64,000 nt of DNA, taken from Apostichopus japonicus (Eukaryota; Echinodermata; Holothuroidea; Aspidochirotida; Stichopodidae). The stretch spans positions 15,912,984 through 15,976,983 of the forward strand of contig NC_092564.1 of assembly GCF_037975245.1 (NCBI RefSeq), in the 5' to 3' direction. The notes beneath the pieces are model-generated. The model had not been told where the DNA came from, made no database searches, and saw only the letters and a program-made list of their open reading frames with translations. The translations under genes and the position numbers were made by a program. Below are positions 50,776 through 63,605 of this stretch, piece after piece; positions within the stretch are counted from its first letter, which is position 1; each line of letters starts with the position of its first letter.

Positions 50776-53700
50776 GTGTATTCTGTCAATCTTCCGTAGT
50801 GATTCCATTTTACGTTTTGTTTTTAAATTATCTATTGACTCGAGTTGACTTGACTAATTTGAACACTTGACTTAATTGACCTCAATTTCTTTATTAAGAA
50901 ACATTGTTTGGCTTGACTTTACGTACGTGACTTGAGATTCGACTCAGAAGTTAGTCGTTGCAGAGTTATGTGTTGTTCTAATGAACTAATAGAATGAGTG
51001 ACGGGTATGAATATTTTTCTTATTATTGTTATTGCGATTGAAAGATTGAAGTTTTATTCAAGCAACAATTAAGGGGTAAGTTGTACACATGTTAGACTCT
51101 TCATCTACAATACGTTATAAGAAATATCCTTATGTTATAATATCACGTCATATGAACGAGAAATATTGCAATATAAATGATGAGCTCTTCATTGTGATAA
51201 TCGTATCACGTTGGAAATTTGTTTGCATATCCTCATCATTCAGCTCTAAACGATTAATAAACGTCGAGGTTTGAAATAGTGTTTCGATGGGTGCACTTCA
51301 GATCAATAAAACAGGCTATGCACTTTAACTAGCAGATATAGCCTACTTCAAACAATTATAGCGAAAATGATAATTGTAAATGTGTGGTTCAAATATATAA
51401 GGACATGTAAAGAACGTTAACCCTGTGATATCTCCCAAACGGAAAACGATTTTTATTAGCTGTTTTTTGTTAAGGTTGTTCATTACAAGTCTCACTATCA
51501 CACAGACCAATGATGATAATTGGGTATAATTCTCCAGAAATAAGTGCCTGATTTCGCAAAATGTGATTCTTATCATTGACACTCTACCCAATTTGTTCCT
51601 TCAAATTTAGGAAAAAATGATCATATAATGTGTTACTATGCGTCATGTTCGAGCAAGCTGTATTCCTTCGTGCAAATTTCAGATGATATCTTAGAGTGTC
51701 TCAATATTGACATTAAATTTCAAGTTAATACCTACTATACATACGAGAAAGGTCGGCGACTCAGATATGTCCTAAAGACAAATTTCCAAAAAAGTTATCG
51801 TAGTTATATGGCAAAATTCACAAATTCCACACTCACTATCCCCTCTCAAACCTACAAGGACGGGACACAGACTCCAAAACCACTGCAGTGGTAGTCCAGG
51901 ATGTCTGCTTTGGTAATTATATTTAAAAAAAAAAACTCATATCATACCCTCTTTAAAGTAACAGTGAAGACAGTATAGGTCACCCCTTAAATGTGACCAA
52001 TTAGTGTTAGTATATAAGGGGGAAAACCCAATTTTTAAGAGGCTTAATCAAAATCATATTAACAAATGAAGAAAGAAATGCCAACAAGATGTCTTATTTT
52101 AGTTTGGACTCTGCTCTATTTACTAATAAAACAAAATCACGGGAAGTTCTGTCTCAATGTAAATAAAAAAGCGAGTTTTTCAGATCATGAAAATACAAAA
52201 TCTTCTCATACCCATTAAACAAGATTCAAAGAAAACAATTTTTACAGAGGATATAGAATACTAGTATAACATGTTAATAATTAAGACGTGGGCGCATGCG
52301 TGACTCTACAGGGCAAGAGCGCTTTCACTTAAGATGTTTTCGATGAAAGAAAAGCGTATTACAAAGAGACGTCAGCTACCCAAACATTACCGGGGAATGT
52401 ATACATTCAATATCTATTACCATTATAAACATTTCTTAATTAAAATGGGGGAGGGGGTATTAAAAAGGACCCCTTGTACAAAATAAAAATATATAGCGAT
52501 GGCTCTTTGGATGCAGGCCCAAAGTTACCTCAATGATGAATAAACCATGGACACTCATGTAGATAATACTTCCTGATGTGTTATCTATAAAAGTATATGA
52601 ACTGTTCTTCTAGCCCCACCCACAAGCTTTCCTTGGGGATGAAAGTAAGTATTTTTTGCATATTTAATGGAGCGATGCTATGTTTTTCAAAGAACTCCAT
52701 GATCATGAGAAACAACTCGTAACCCATATCTAACCTTCGAGTCACTGATGAAATACATCTCTTACGCCTATAGTGCATGACATTTTGACCTCAGAAAATT
52801 ATTTCTTGTTACGACGTTATAAGAAGAGAAATATATCCAATTGGTTATATCCCCCTCCCTACGATTCTAATCTCGATTTCACTCATTTAGAACACTGCAT
52901 TTTTCAGGTGAAATTTCTCTATCCGTCGATTGACCGTCTGGGTTTTCATTGTCCAGGTTTTCTGGAGATTCTGAGATTATTGGCAATTGAATAGTGATCG
53001 GGTTTTCTCCTTGGGCCACGTTTGGATTGTAAACGACCTGTGTAATGGGTATTATATGAGAAGATACATTTGTTTGTGGTCTTACTCCTATACTGAACTG
53101 TGCTCGTACTCATCCTCATGGATTTATTCTCGATGAATTTCGGTAAATAAATTCTAGATACTTGTGCAAGGTTAAGTACTCCTACTTGTGCTTATAGGCC
53201 TATATTGTGATTATATTTGTGCTGATATATAGGCCTATATAACCTTTTATATAGCATATAAATGTAGCCTATATATAGCCTATATGTAGCCTATATACAG
53301 GCTATATATATAGCCGAATATAGCCTGTACATATATATGCTATATATATATGCTATATATATGGGGCTAATATATAGGCTATATATATATATGCTATATA
53401 TATATAGGCTAATATATAGGCTATATATAGGCTATATACTTAATATATAGCACGTGTTCTCATGATAAGGGGAACTCAACTTGTGCTCGGTGTATCTATC
53501 CTGCATGGGATACTCCAGAAATAATATAGTATTGTAAGAAGAACAAGACTTTCAATAATGAAATTATATGAAGAGAGCAATTATCACAGACATCATTATT
53601 AATTTATGGATAAAATTAAACCGTCCCGCCTTAGAAAATTGTATATACATATATAAAAGCGTTGGCCTTGTCGTATTATGTTTAGAGTGCGCAAACATTT

Positions 53701-54059
53701 GAATCAAACATAACTCAATATTCGGTTACTTGAAAAATTATCTTCAAATTTGTCCCTACCGCATGTATAGGGCCTACATACTAGTATACATAAAGTCATG
53801 TGTCCATTCAGGAAGCGTTTCTCACAGCATACTAGACCATAGTTAACATACAGTACTCCATGAAAGGTGTAACTTATATTATCAATCAGTTGAAGGCACT
53901 CCTTATTCAACTGGTTTTATACAGTGATGTGTAACATGAATTAAGGGTCCTCCATTGTTAGCAATGATTTACATTAGTATGATTTAGTTTATTGATATAA
54001 ATATATCAATATCATTGCAGACATACACAGATTTGGTCATTAATCTATAAACCACTTAC
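50776..54059. other. No gene recognised
   Basis: Mostly AT-rich. It contains a plus-strand open frame of 88 codons near 51628-51894 without recognisable similarity and a palindromic TATAGGCC tract at 53.2-53.45 kb. The last exon(s) of the MS4A-like gene should lie here on the minus strand, but I could not identify them. Confidence 0.45.
53195..53450. repeat. Degenerate palindromic TATAGGC/GCCTATA tract
   Basis: About 255 bp are built from TATAGCCTATA, TATAGGCTATA, TATATGCTATA and TATAGGCCTATA words, many of them self-complementary. The whole tract could form hairpins or cruciforms. Confidence 0.85.
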
Positions 54060-57000
54060 CACTTGGTGAAGGTCTTGAGCATCGAGGATAGGCCTACAAC
54101 AAATTAGATCACAGGAGAGGCGTGCTCCGATGAGGCAAGAGATCATTTGCAGGGCGAGAATAATACATAGCAAGGGATACAGAGCAGATGAGTAATGGTC
54201 ATTAACATGAACCAGCTGCACGGAGGAAGTAAAAGTAGATCACTTTAGACATTGGAGAAATATTAAACAGACATGCTCAAAGACACCTGCAGCAGTGGCG
54301 GAGCGTCCATACAGTCAGGGGCGGATCCCCCCCCCCCCCTGACGGACTCAAATGGACTCAAATGGACTGCTGGCGCCCTTTTCAGCTTTTTACCACTTTT
54401 TAGTTATTCGCGATTATTGACTTTTTTTTATTGCGCTCTCAAATACCTATTGACATTTGTCACATTTTGTTGGCGATGACACCTTTTTATGCTTCATTTA
54501 TCTTCAAATTAGCAAGGCCGCACGGAAAGGGCCATTTCCGGCGATCTAGGGAGTATCTTTACTCAAAAATTTCTGTACGCTCCGCGCCAACCTTTGGTGG
54601 CACTCCGCTTAGATAGCGTCGAAAGCGCCCCTATACAGACCATTCTCGCCCCCCTGACCAATACCCCTAGCTCCGCCACTGACCTGCAGATGTTGGATTA
54701 TATAGACTTCAATAAAAACTTCAAAAGTATGCTTGTTAAAATTCTTTGTGAAATTCATGTTTATGCCTATATTTCAGTCCGATCTTTCTCGGTAAAACTT
54801 AGTTTAATTTCACGGTTGTTGTTTACTTTTTTACCCCTGTGTGTTATATTAAGTGTCCTTATGCCATTGACGTTCTATTTTAGAGCATTTTCCACTTAAA
54901 AAGCGCTTGTCTGGTTGCAATCTTGTTATACTTTCTGGCAATGGAGCAACTCAGCTTACGACACCTTCATTCACAGAACTATAACTTGGAAGTCCAATGA
55001 CCAGTGGCGTAGGAAGGTACTTTTGAGTGGGGGGCTGAAGACTGATGGCCGGCCTGGGGGAGGGGTCTAAGGGGAGGGGTGTCCCCCTCCCCTTTGGAAT
55101 TTTTTGCATTTCCAGGTGGCCTCAGATGCAATTTGGTGCAATATAGCACACTTCAACACCCACTCCATTTTGTAAACTTAATTTTGTATTTTCACCTGGC
55201 CTTAGATGCAATTTGGTGCTCCAAATGAGATTTTTTTCTCATTTGGAAATGAAAAAGGGGTTTTCTGACTTGCGAAGCGGGGGGGGGGGCGGAATGACAC
55301 TTCCGCCCCTCCACATTTTTCACTGGTTCCTACGCCCTTGCCAATGACAAACCTCGTCCTTGTTTGACAAGTTGTGAATATAACGTTTCAAAAGAACAAG
55401 AAAAAAAAAAGTTTTGAATAGCATATACATACATACATAGTATATACATACATAGCATATACATACATAGCATATACATACATAGCATATACATACTTAG
55501 CATATACATACATAAATGATCAACCACATCATGCAAAATGCACTTGTGACGGCAGCACATATATCTGTTACCAGGAACGTCACGAACTGTTTGGAATAAA
55601 GCAGAAATATTACGAGTGATTAATCCAAAATTGATTTCAAGGAGGGCTTTAGTATTGGAGGAATTTCCCGAGGGAGGGTGGTACCAGGTCTGGGGCAGCC
55701 CCGCTCTAGCTGAAATTAATTTCTTCTCCATCATAGTCTCCTGTCGGTTGGGGCGGGGGGGGGGGAGCTCGTGTCCTCTCCTGCTTATACCTGATGAAAG
55801 TATATTGTCTATATGCGCCTACTCGATATTGTGTCGGTTTGATGCACATATTCTTTTACAAACACCCCCCTGCCTGTCCCCAAGCAGCTCGAACGGGAAC
55901 ACATCCCCACACAATAATTCAATCACATGTTGAACATGTAATATGAACTGACAATCATGACGTCAGCTGGGTCCAAGCCTGGGGAGAGGAGGGATGAAGG
56001 TGCAAGTAATACAGCCCGGGTCCGAAATTAATTAGAGGGTCCCGGGAAACGATCCTGTCAAAGGTGGGATAAAGAAAACGTGTATTCTCAGTTTCATGAT
56101 ACGGTATACTTAAGTAAACATGAAGAGGGCAACAATGGACCCGGTGACACAATAGTGTCCCCGCCTTTGACGCTTGTGATTGGTTCTGCACAACTTCAAG
56201 AATGCTTACACGATATGCTTATACGATACATAGCCATTGAATGCAAATTTCACCAGGATGCTTATACGATACATAGTCAACTCATTGAATGCAAATTTCA
56301 CCAGGATGCTTATACGAATGTGTTTATCTTTCGTCCTGCCCACAGCCTACCTCTGGACAATCCTTGTAATGTGCAGTTACTAACCTTCCATTTGTCTTCC
56401 CGGCTGTGAATACCAAATAATCCAGTAACGAGAGCTAACTTTCAAGAGATAAATGAATACGAGAGAACTGTTGATTGTTGATAATCCCTGTCAGTGAAAA
56501 CTCATGCACTTTAAGTATGTTATGTTGTTTTTCCCACTTTATTCGGTGGTACATACAGAGGAATAATATATAAATAATTCCAAAGCCTTTCATGAAACAT
56601 TTACAGAGACACAAAAATGTCAAGAAAAACTAGTCGCGATCATTTGTTAATTAGTCTAAATTGAAAATTAAACGACCATATATTCAATGACAAATACAAA
56701 TATTATGAATACAACTGTATCCAGCTACCAATATGATATAAGGACATAAGGAATATCATTGTCAATCAGATGTTACTGCAATGGATGCAAATTAAAAAAA
56801 AATCATTTAGATCAAAATGTCCAAATATGAACAGATTTCGAGGGAACAGTGACGTCAGAGGCAGGTCGGGTCCCGGAAAAAACCCCATCTATCACCAGGC
56901 CCCCAAATATTTTTAATTCCATGTTTTTCTGCCCCACCCCCTCATAATTGCCCCCGGGCACCGTTGAGTATCCCCTGTACGCCCCCCCCCCCCATCGTCA

Positions 57001-57292
57001 GTCTCCTGTGAGAAACATGGGAACATTAATATTATAATTATGAAAATAGCCTCACCACGCCGTTCCATGCGTCCCAGCCTATATCAGGAAGCTCCGCGTC
57101 ACCATTTTGAACATTTCCACATTTGTAGTGCGTGCGACTGTGTCCTGCTGCCAAAGATCTTCCAAAGAGAATTTGTATAGAACCGAATATCATTATTAAA
57201 ATTCCGATTACTTCTAGGCGTTTGAAAATTCTCGCTGACTCATGGTCGGTCATGACATTATGATCATTAGTTGAATCGCTGTTGTCAGCCAT
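54060..57292 (-). CDS. MS4A/CD20-like four-pass membrane protein (two exons seen)
   Basis: The first exon is 57292-57056: ATG, 79 codons, donor GCGTG|GTGAG. It reads MADNSDSTNDHN..., a short acidic cytosolic N-terminus, then a transmembrane segment VIGILIMIFGSIQILFG, then a loop with Cys and IGWDAWNGV. A later exon is 54215-54060: acceptor CCGTGCAG, 52 codons, donor CAAGTG|GTAAGTGG, containing HYSSALYPLLCIILALQMIS, a hydrophobic helix ending at LICCRPI. Both are phase 0 at their ends. TM1 followed by a tryptophan-containing loop, and a last TM followed by a cysteine pair, is the pattern of the MS4A family (CD20-like ion-channel or receptor-adaptor proteins). The exon(s) for TM2-TM3 between the two, and the 3' exon below 54060, are not found. 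Two hAT MITEs sit in the intron. A tetraspanin-like or unrelated four-pass protein is the alternative. Confidence 0.55.
54293..54681. mobile_element. hAT-type MITE (389 bp) with 8-bp target duplication
   Basis: The ends CAGTGGCGGAGC and GCTCCGCCACTG are perfect 12 bp inverted repeats. They are flanked by identical octamers ACCTGCAG (54285-54292 and 54682-54689). A second CAGGGGCGGATCC motif lies just inside the left end. Non-coding, non-autonomous, inserted 78 bp from an exon of the MS4A-like gene. Confidence 0.93.
55002..55340 (-). mobile_element. hAT-type MITE, family B copy 2 (339 bp)
   Basis: Reverse-complement copy of the element at 32817-33195. It starts CAGTGGCGTAGGAAGG and ends GGTTCCTACGCCCTTG, flanked by perfect octamers CCAATGAC (54994-55001 and 55341-55348). 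The different target octamers show the two copies inserted independently. Confidence 0.93.
55420..55515. repeat. 15 bp minisatellite, ~6 copies
   Basis: The unit is GCATATACATACATA with minor variation, tandemly repeated. Non-coding. Confidence 0.93.
56216..56319. repeat. ~48 bp tandem duplication
   Basis: TGCTTATACGATACATAG, a variable few bases, then ATTGAATGCAAATTTCACCA occurs twice in succession. The second copy has a short CAACTC insertion. Confidence 0.85.
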
Positions 57293-57755
57293 TTTACCGA
57301 GTTCATAAATTCTATAGTAGCCAAACCAGTAAGTAAGCGGTTTCTTTAAAGCTGCAGCTGAGGCGCTGAAATTTTCAAAAAGCTCGTAGTAGTATAAGTT
57401 TACTTTACTCGTTCGGGAAGGAAAATAAGGTTATCTGAAAGGATTACTCTGTTTCTTCAAGTCCAGGATAACTGCATCACAATCGAAAACACTATGAAAC
57501 ATATCATCTGTTAATAATAAAAGACGTTTCATTCACTGTTCCACAACATAAAATAGTATTTTGAAATGAAAACAAAAACAAAAAAAATGTCACTCTCACT
57601 GCTATCTGTGCTTCTCAAACAATTTGTTACTTATAAAGTGTATGTTTCTTCTGCAGCATTTTGTAAGTAGAGCTGCTACAGTCTCCTTGGTCATTTACAA
57701 ACAGGCTATATAATGAGCCGTTGTAGTGTACTTGCATTTAACGAACATTTAACCG

Positions 57756-57783
57756 TATATAATTATATATATATATATACATA

Positions 57784-57849
<66 letters not shown>
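57756..57849. repeat. (TA)n microsatellite, interrupted
   Basis: Alternating TA with an ACATAAAC interruption around 57779-57787. Confidence 0.96.
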
Positions 57850-57852
<3 letters not shown>

Positions 57853-60800
57853 ACTCATGAAATACATATGTTAGTCAAACGTGAAGTAGTATAATTTACG
57901 ATATAGTACCCATATTAGGATGCTCTTTCGGTCTCCGTTAATTGAATCAATTCGAAAGGGAAACCTACACGCAAACTTAACTTCCTGCAAAATTGATAAA
58001 CTGTCCAAGTGAATTATAGGCTAGTCGTCAATCATTAAATAACCATAAGGAAAATACTCGACTCATTTGACGCCTGATATACCCTAGTTTGAACCGTAAC
58101 AATTTTAAGGTTTCTACGTACCTGTACGGATTCTGGATACACGGTGCCTCTTTGAACTGTTTTTTAGCACATCACTCTACAAACTGTACACTAGACAAAA
58201 TTATTCATACATCATGTCAATTACGAAATTCCTGTCACTCGTACCAGAAATCACTTTTTTTCCTTTCACGTTAAATAAAAATCAATAAACATGTAATAAG
58301 CTACATCAACAATTTTCTTCATGCTACTTTTCTCTTTTGAATGTAACGTCTTAAACATTTCTCTAACTAGCAATTATCATTACTTCCAAATCAAAAGTGC
58401 TTCATGGATGGTTACGTTTAACTAATTACTGATATACTGTCGGATAACCGGATTGTACCGCCGGTAGCTTCGGGTAGTGCGTACGGTTAGCGGATCTTGA
58501 CCATGGAGTTTCCATGGAGTCACCGCCTAAATGCGTGCATCATATTATTGAAAACCTGCGTCCTAAACTCTCATTGTTCGAGAAGGATGACGTGTAGGTC
58601 AGAAGAAGAAAACAATTTGTGAACTATTTCCATCTTCCACCTTTTTCCATCACTCGCACCCCATAATAACTTGACGAATCCCCCCCCCCCTTCCTGTTTT
58701 GTACCAGCTGCGGATGCACGCTGTTTCACACCCTCAGGTATCTACACTGCAGGTCTGGAGATGATGCTCCTGATATTTGGATGCTAGATATATTGATGAC
58801 CATGTAGTACAATAAATTCTATTACATATATATGACTTGTAAGATGACTTGTACGATGTGACATTTTTTGAAAAGACAGACAAATGAATACAACTCATAT
58901 CGAATTCTCAGAAAACACACATTTTTTTTATCATCAAGAACATTGCTTGGACAAGATACAAGGGTCAGCTTCACTCATTATGCAACTGTCAATTGTACAA
59001 ACAATAGGGTGATATATCAACACAACATTTCAACTGATTTGGAGACCAAAATGATAACATTACAAACCATACCATATAGCAAACATATATGTACCACATA
59101 TCTGTACAATATATATTGAGAGCAGGTCCCATGGGTGTGGGGTTACACACCCATCTCCCCCCCCCCCACCATTTAGTTTAATAGTTCCTTGCACAACCTT
59201 ACGTGTAGACCTACCTATAAACCTATTTTATAGCCTAAATATGTCAGCCAAATATGAGAGTTGGCTTCAACAAGCCCATGGACAACCCCAATCCTTCCTA
59301 AAATCTTGGACCAGCCTTTGCATTATATTCCACATAGGGACATGAGTTGTGTATCTTAGCAGATTCCTGACATAGTGAAATTCAAATATATAATTACGAA
59401 AACATCAAGAAGCACAAACTAGATCAATACATAAGTACGTACTTACTACACTGGTCAGATACAAAGTTCTAAAATTGGACATAATAATAATTATAATCAG
59501 GCAGTTATTTTAACAAAGCTAAATCGACCTCGAATGTGGGAGAAGCCCGCAAGGGCTTATGGATTACAAATTTCACGTCTGGTGGCTTCCAATTCAACAT
59601 TTTATCTCAAATTTGGAATCTTTTCAATTTAGAAAAATCATTTCAGTCATTTTCTCTGATAATTTCACTGGGGGACATCAAACAACTGCTCTCACCAACG
59701 CTGGTATACGCTCTCACCAACGCTGGTATACAGTTTTCATATAACACTGTAACAATGCAGCGCTGCTATACATGTTTTCACTGTTATCTAATAGTGAATA
59801 TGGCCTACATGCATAAAACAAAAGCTGTTCTAATGTGTATAATATTGAACAACCAACTGTAATTTGGCAACTCAAAAGATACAAGCATTTAAACATCATG
59901 TGATTCATTATCTAACCATGCTCCATTGAGAGCACACAGAACACTTTCAGTTCTACTCTTAGACAGACATCAAACCGAAAGTGTTCCTTCGAACCTATCT
60001 GCTTAGTGCAGTTATACGACCTTACAACCTTTTAACTTCAATAATATCAGATCTGATGCAAGGTGAGGTAACAGCCCCCCAAAAAAAACTTCACAACAAA
60101 ATGTGACAGAAGGTTGGCTTAGTTTGAAATTGGAAAACATTTTCACTCATCCATTTGAAGATTATTTCATCCCCTTCTGGAGAATATCATATTCTTCAGA
60201 AATGTTGGTGTATGGTATTCATATACTGCATCTGTCTGACCTTTTGCAACAATATCACAGGTCTGAAATCTTACTCGACAAGTTGAATGAAAAGAAATAT
60301 AAATACTTCACACAATGTGTCCAAACGTGAGAGATTACCCAACATGGGTGAATAATTTATCCCATATTTGTTTTTGCATCACAAAATGGGCAAATTGCTG
60401 TGCAAGTGCAAAGTAGCGTAGCTGTTTTTATACATAGGAACCATAGTCTTTCAAATAAGAGGCAAAGTTCACAGGCTTCAAAAGTGCTATGCAAACATTT
60501 TACACTAAATTATTTCCTGCCCAAAATATTCCACAAACAATTTCCTTGTTATTGTATATTACAGTAAATCAGATAGAAAAGAACAGTCCCCCTAAAAAAA
60601 CACAAATTATCTCTTCTAGTTTTGTGACTTTCCAATTGGACTAAAATGAAAGAAACAAATTTCTGTTCTTTCAGAATCCAGCTCTTAATATCTATTCATT
60701 AAAGAAAGGTGTCTAGGTTACCTTACTTACATTACATAACCCATAGCATGTCCATTTCCACAAGATTCAAACAAGTTTCACTGATGTGAGGTATTGTACT

Positions 60801-62486
60801 ATTAATAACAGACGATATGAATAACTCTTTTCATCCTTTCGTACCTTTTGTACCATTTAATACAAATAATAATAAGCAAGTATCATTTATAACCAGTGCC
60901 AATGCCGATTACTTCTCTACCACATTATAATGCATCTAACAGGTTTGATTCAAAATGACCAAAATTCACGTTGGGATAAAGACAGAGATGGATTGGTTCA
61001 AAACAAATGTACAACCATGATGCATTAAGCACTGGCAAGAAATTACCGGACAGGTTAAAGTAACAAAACCATGAGTCCAAAGGTTGATTCCTGAGTGTGA
61101 ACTGAACTTTAAACATCGGAACAAAGGTGAATAGGAAGTGATTATGTGTGATTGCCAAAAAAATTGTTATAAATAGGTACTTCTTTATCTTTACAAACCT
61201 AAACAATAAAAAATGAAAAGCAAAATTGAAATCAATACTACGTCTGCATACATCCAGTAATTCTCCAACTGATTGTGTAACCTTTGACTCAAAAAATTAA
61301 ATAAAAGCACCCAGCATTTGAAAATAAAAACACAAGAAGGATTTAGGTGAGAACTATTATACTAGAGAGATATTGTTGTACCAGGAGGTGACTGAAAACA
61401 AAAATGAAAAAACAATATACAGTGCCCTAATAATGAATAAGTCTTACATAATAAACAAAAAAAGATGTTCACTATTCAGTTACTGTAATCTCAAAGTAAA
61501 ATAGTGATTTGTGACAGGATTATTCTTAATTTAAATGAAGTTATTCAAAATACACAACATTGTGATAGAATTCAAGGTTGGAAAAGTTAACGTTGATAAT
61601 TATTCACCGCAGTATTATGCCTTTTTATGATGTTCCCTTCCTGAGCTTTCAGTTTTCTATTCATTTCTATCTCATTGCTCTCTCTTCAAGACATTTCTCT
61701 TACAACCATGAACCGCATAATCCATTATTCAAACCACCTGCTCTAAACTTCCTTATTGCCCGATATTTTGAGGACTACTCTCTTACTAACAAAGATTAAA
61801 GGATTAATTCAAGCAGAATTGTAGTCTTGATATATCATAGTCCGTGAGAGAGGAACATTCCAGTGCTAGCAAATGTTTCTATCTAGCTATTCTGGTTTTC
61901 AAGATATTCACTTTTAATATTGATGCTCTATCCCTGGAATGCTCCTTTAAGGCTAGAATGATGATGATGATGATGTAGATTCCTTCTGTGGATGCCTTTA
62001 TGATGGTTCAATGTTTTATAAATTCAAGTAATTCAACCAAAACATGTTCTCTTAACTTCATATACTCTAAAAGAAGATGCTTGGATGTTAGGTATGCAAC
62101 AGAAGTTGTCTTTGACAGGTTTGTAAGACATTATTAACACATCATATGGAGCAATAAAAGTCTAACATTTTTCCATTGAGTTTTGTATTGCATCCGAGGT
62201 ACAGATTATAATGGTCTGTGTAATTAGACTATACAGTCCAGCCACTTTAACTGATGCACCTTGGCTGTTTAAAGGGCCATTTCTCAAAAGCAAAGTATCA
62301 CACAAATACAACCTGGACTAATAGATGTGGTCTTTACCAGTCTACAAACTTCCTTCCAATGTCTCTTGGCTTGCCATCTGGGTGGATGCTACACCTGAAA
62401 ACACATACATAACCATCTATATATGAGAGACACAGTGCAAAAGAGAGATTAAAACTGGGGACATCTCGACTTTCCTCAAGTGATTA
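57850..62486. other. Intergenic sequence and ANKMY2 3' flank
   Basis: No exon recognised. The right part is the 3' UTR and downstream flank of the minus-strand ANKMY2 gene. It includes a 22 bp tandem duplication (about 59688-59732, CTCTCACCAACGCTGGTATA), poly-C runs at 58681 and 59157, and a small MITE at 61796-61950. Confidence 0.5.
61796..61950. mobile_element. Short MITE with TTAAAGGA ends (155 bp)
   Basis: Begins TTAAAGGATTAATTCAAG, and its other end reads, reverse-complemented, TTAAAGGAGCATTCCAGG. End sequence and an internal AAGATATTCACTTTTAATAT block resemble the fold-back element at 50189-50775, suggesting one family. Non-coding. Confidence 0.55.
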
Positions 62487-63605
62487 TCACGACTCTGCCT
62501 GTTTGACTTCCTCTGCTGGTGGTGTTGGTGAGTTGATCTTTTCCTCAGAGGCTACTGCTGGATCAGCCTTCTGGTCTGATTCAACCTCTGGTAAGTGAAG
62601 ATGAGAACAGAGAGAATGATTAAAGGATGGAGATTAATGTTATCACAACTCAATAAGATTCAAGTTTTTTTCCATTCAATTCAAATTTATATTTTCTCAC
62701 ATTAAGCAAATGCAGGTGTCTGGTATACAGGATTAATTTAAAGTATATATCATAGACACTAGAAAAACAAAACAAATTGTTTATCACACTAGTGACCACA
62801 ACCAAAAACTGGGAGAAAAGGAATGATAAAAAACAACTAATAAACAAGAAATAATTAGCAAAACTAGGAAATCTGAAACGATTCTGCATGAGACTTAGGT
62901 TCTAAAACTATTTGCAGGATAGATTCACACTGACCTTTGACCTCCTTCTCTTTCTCCTCCATCTCTTGCTTCTTGGCATCCTCTTCGTCCTTCTCCTTTT
63001 GTTTTCTCTCTTGCTCTTCCATAATCTTTCTCTCTTCCTCGGCTTTCTTAAACTTTGCAGCGAGTACCTTGCAGCGCTTCTTATGAGTGAACCAGTGCAT
63101 CTTCTGACAGCTCTGGTTACAGTAAAACACCTGAAGGGAAAATGATCGCAATTGACAGTGAATCAAATGATTATGGAGGAGAAGGTTTGCGGGTCATTTC
63201 TGGCATGCAGAGGCTACTCTGCTTAAAATCTTCAGTTCGATTTTAAGGATTAATTAACTGAGCAGATACTCCAAGAGAGAAGGGTAAAAAACCAAAAAAC
63301 TTTCCAAAATATCTTAACTTCAACACCTGTGCCATAATTCATTGCAATGTAACAAAATAGTGGTGGAATTAAGTCTACTAACTTGTGCCAAAAAGCACCG
63401 ATTGTGCTGAAGTTGACTTCCAGATAAACATTTTTTGTCTTCTGATGTTTACAAAGTGATGGAATATTCAACTCACATATTTACAAGCAGAACACCTTTT
63501 CTCTGCCTTGGGCTGGTTACAAGCGGTACAGAGGCCTTCTGTATCGATGCTTCGTGTACCGTTGATCGCCTGGGTGAGCATGACCAGAGCAGATGGATCT
63601 TGACC
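62487..63605 (-). CDS. ANKMY2: ANKMY2 C-terminal exons (ankyrin repeat and MYND domain protein 2), partial
   Basis: Three 3' exons: 63605-63477 (acceptor TTTGAAG, inferred; donor TAT|GTGAGT), 63130-62935 (acceptor CCCTTCAG, donor AAAG|GTCAGT) and 62587-62487 (acceptor CTTACCAG, stop TGA). Phases fit: 43 codons, 65 codons plus one base, then two bases plus 33 codons including the stop. They encode [10 protein letters not shown]..., then a complete MYND zinc finger, CTAC / RCSAC / YCNQSC / HKKRC. A Lys/Glu-rich coiled-coil-like stretch ([20 protein letters not shown]) and a Ser/Pro/Glu tail ending KQAES follow. MYND fingers bind proline-rich peptides; HWFTHKK and the domain plus charged tail match ANKMY2, which in vertebrates is linked to ciliary adenylyl cyclase trafficking and Hedgehog signalling. 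The ankyrin-repeat exons lie beyond the right edge. Confidence 0.9.

Noticed and set aside
51628..51894. Plus-strand 88-codon open frame
   Set aside because: No recognisable domain, AT-biased composition, and no splice or start context that distinguishes it from chance.
56113..56191. Minus-strand reading HYCVTGSIVALFMF as a possible TM exon of the MS4A-like gene
   Set aside because: The composition is suggestive, but the frame stops before a GT donor and its phase does not fit the first exon.
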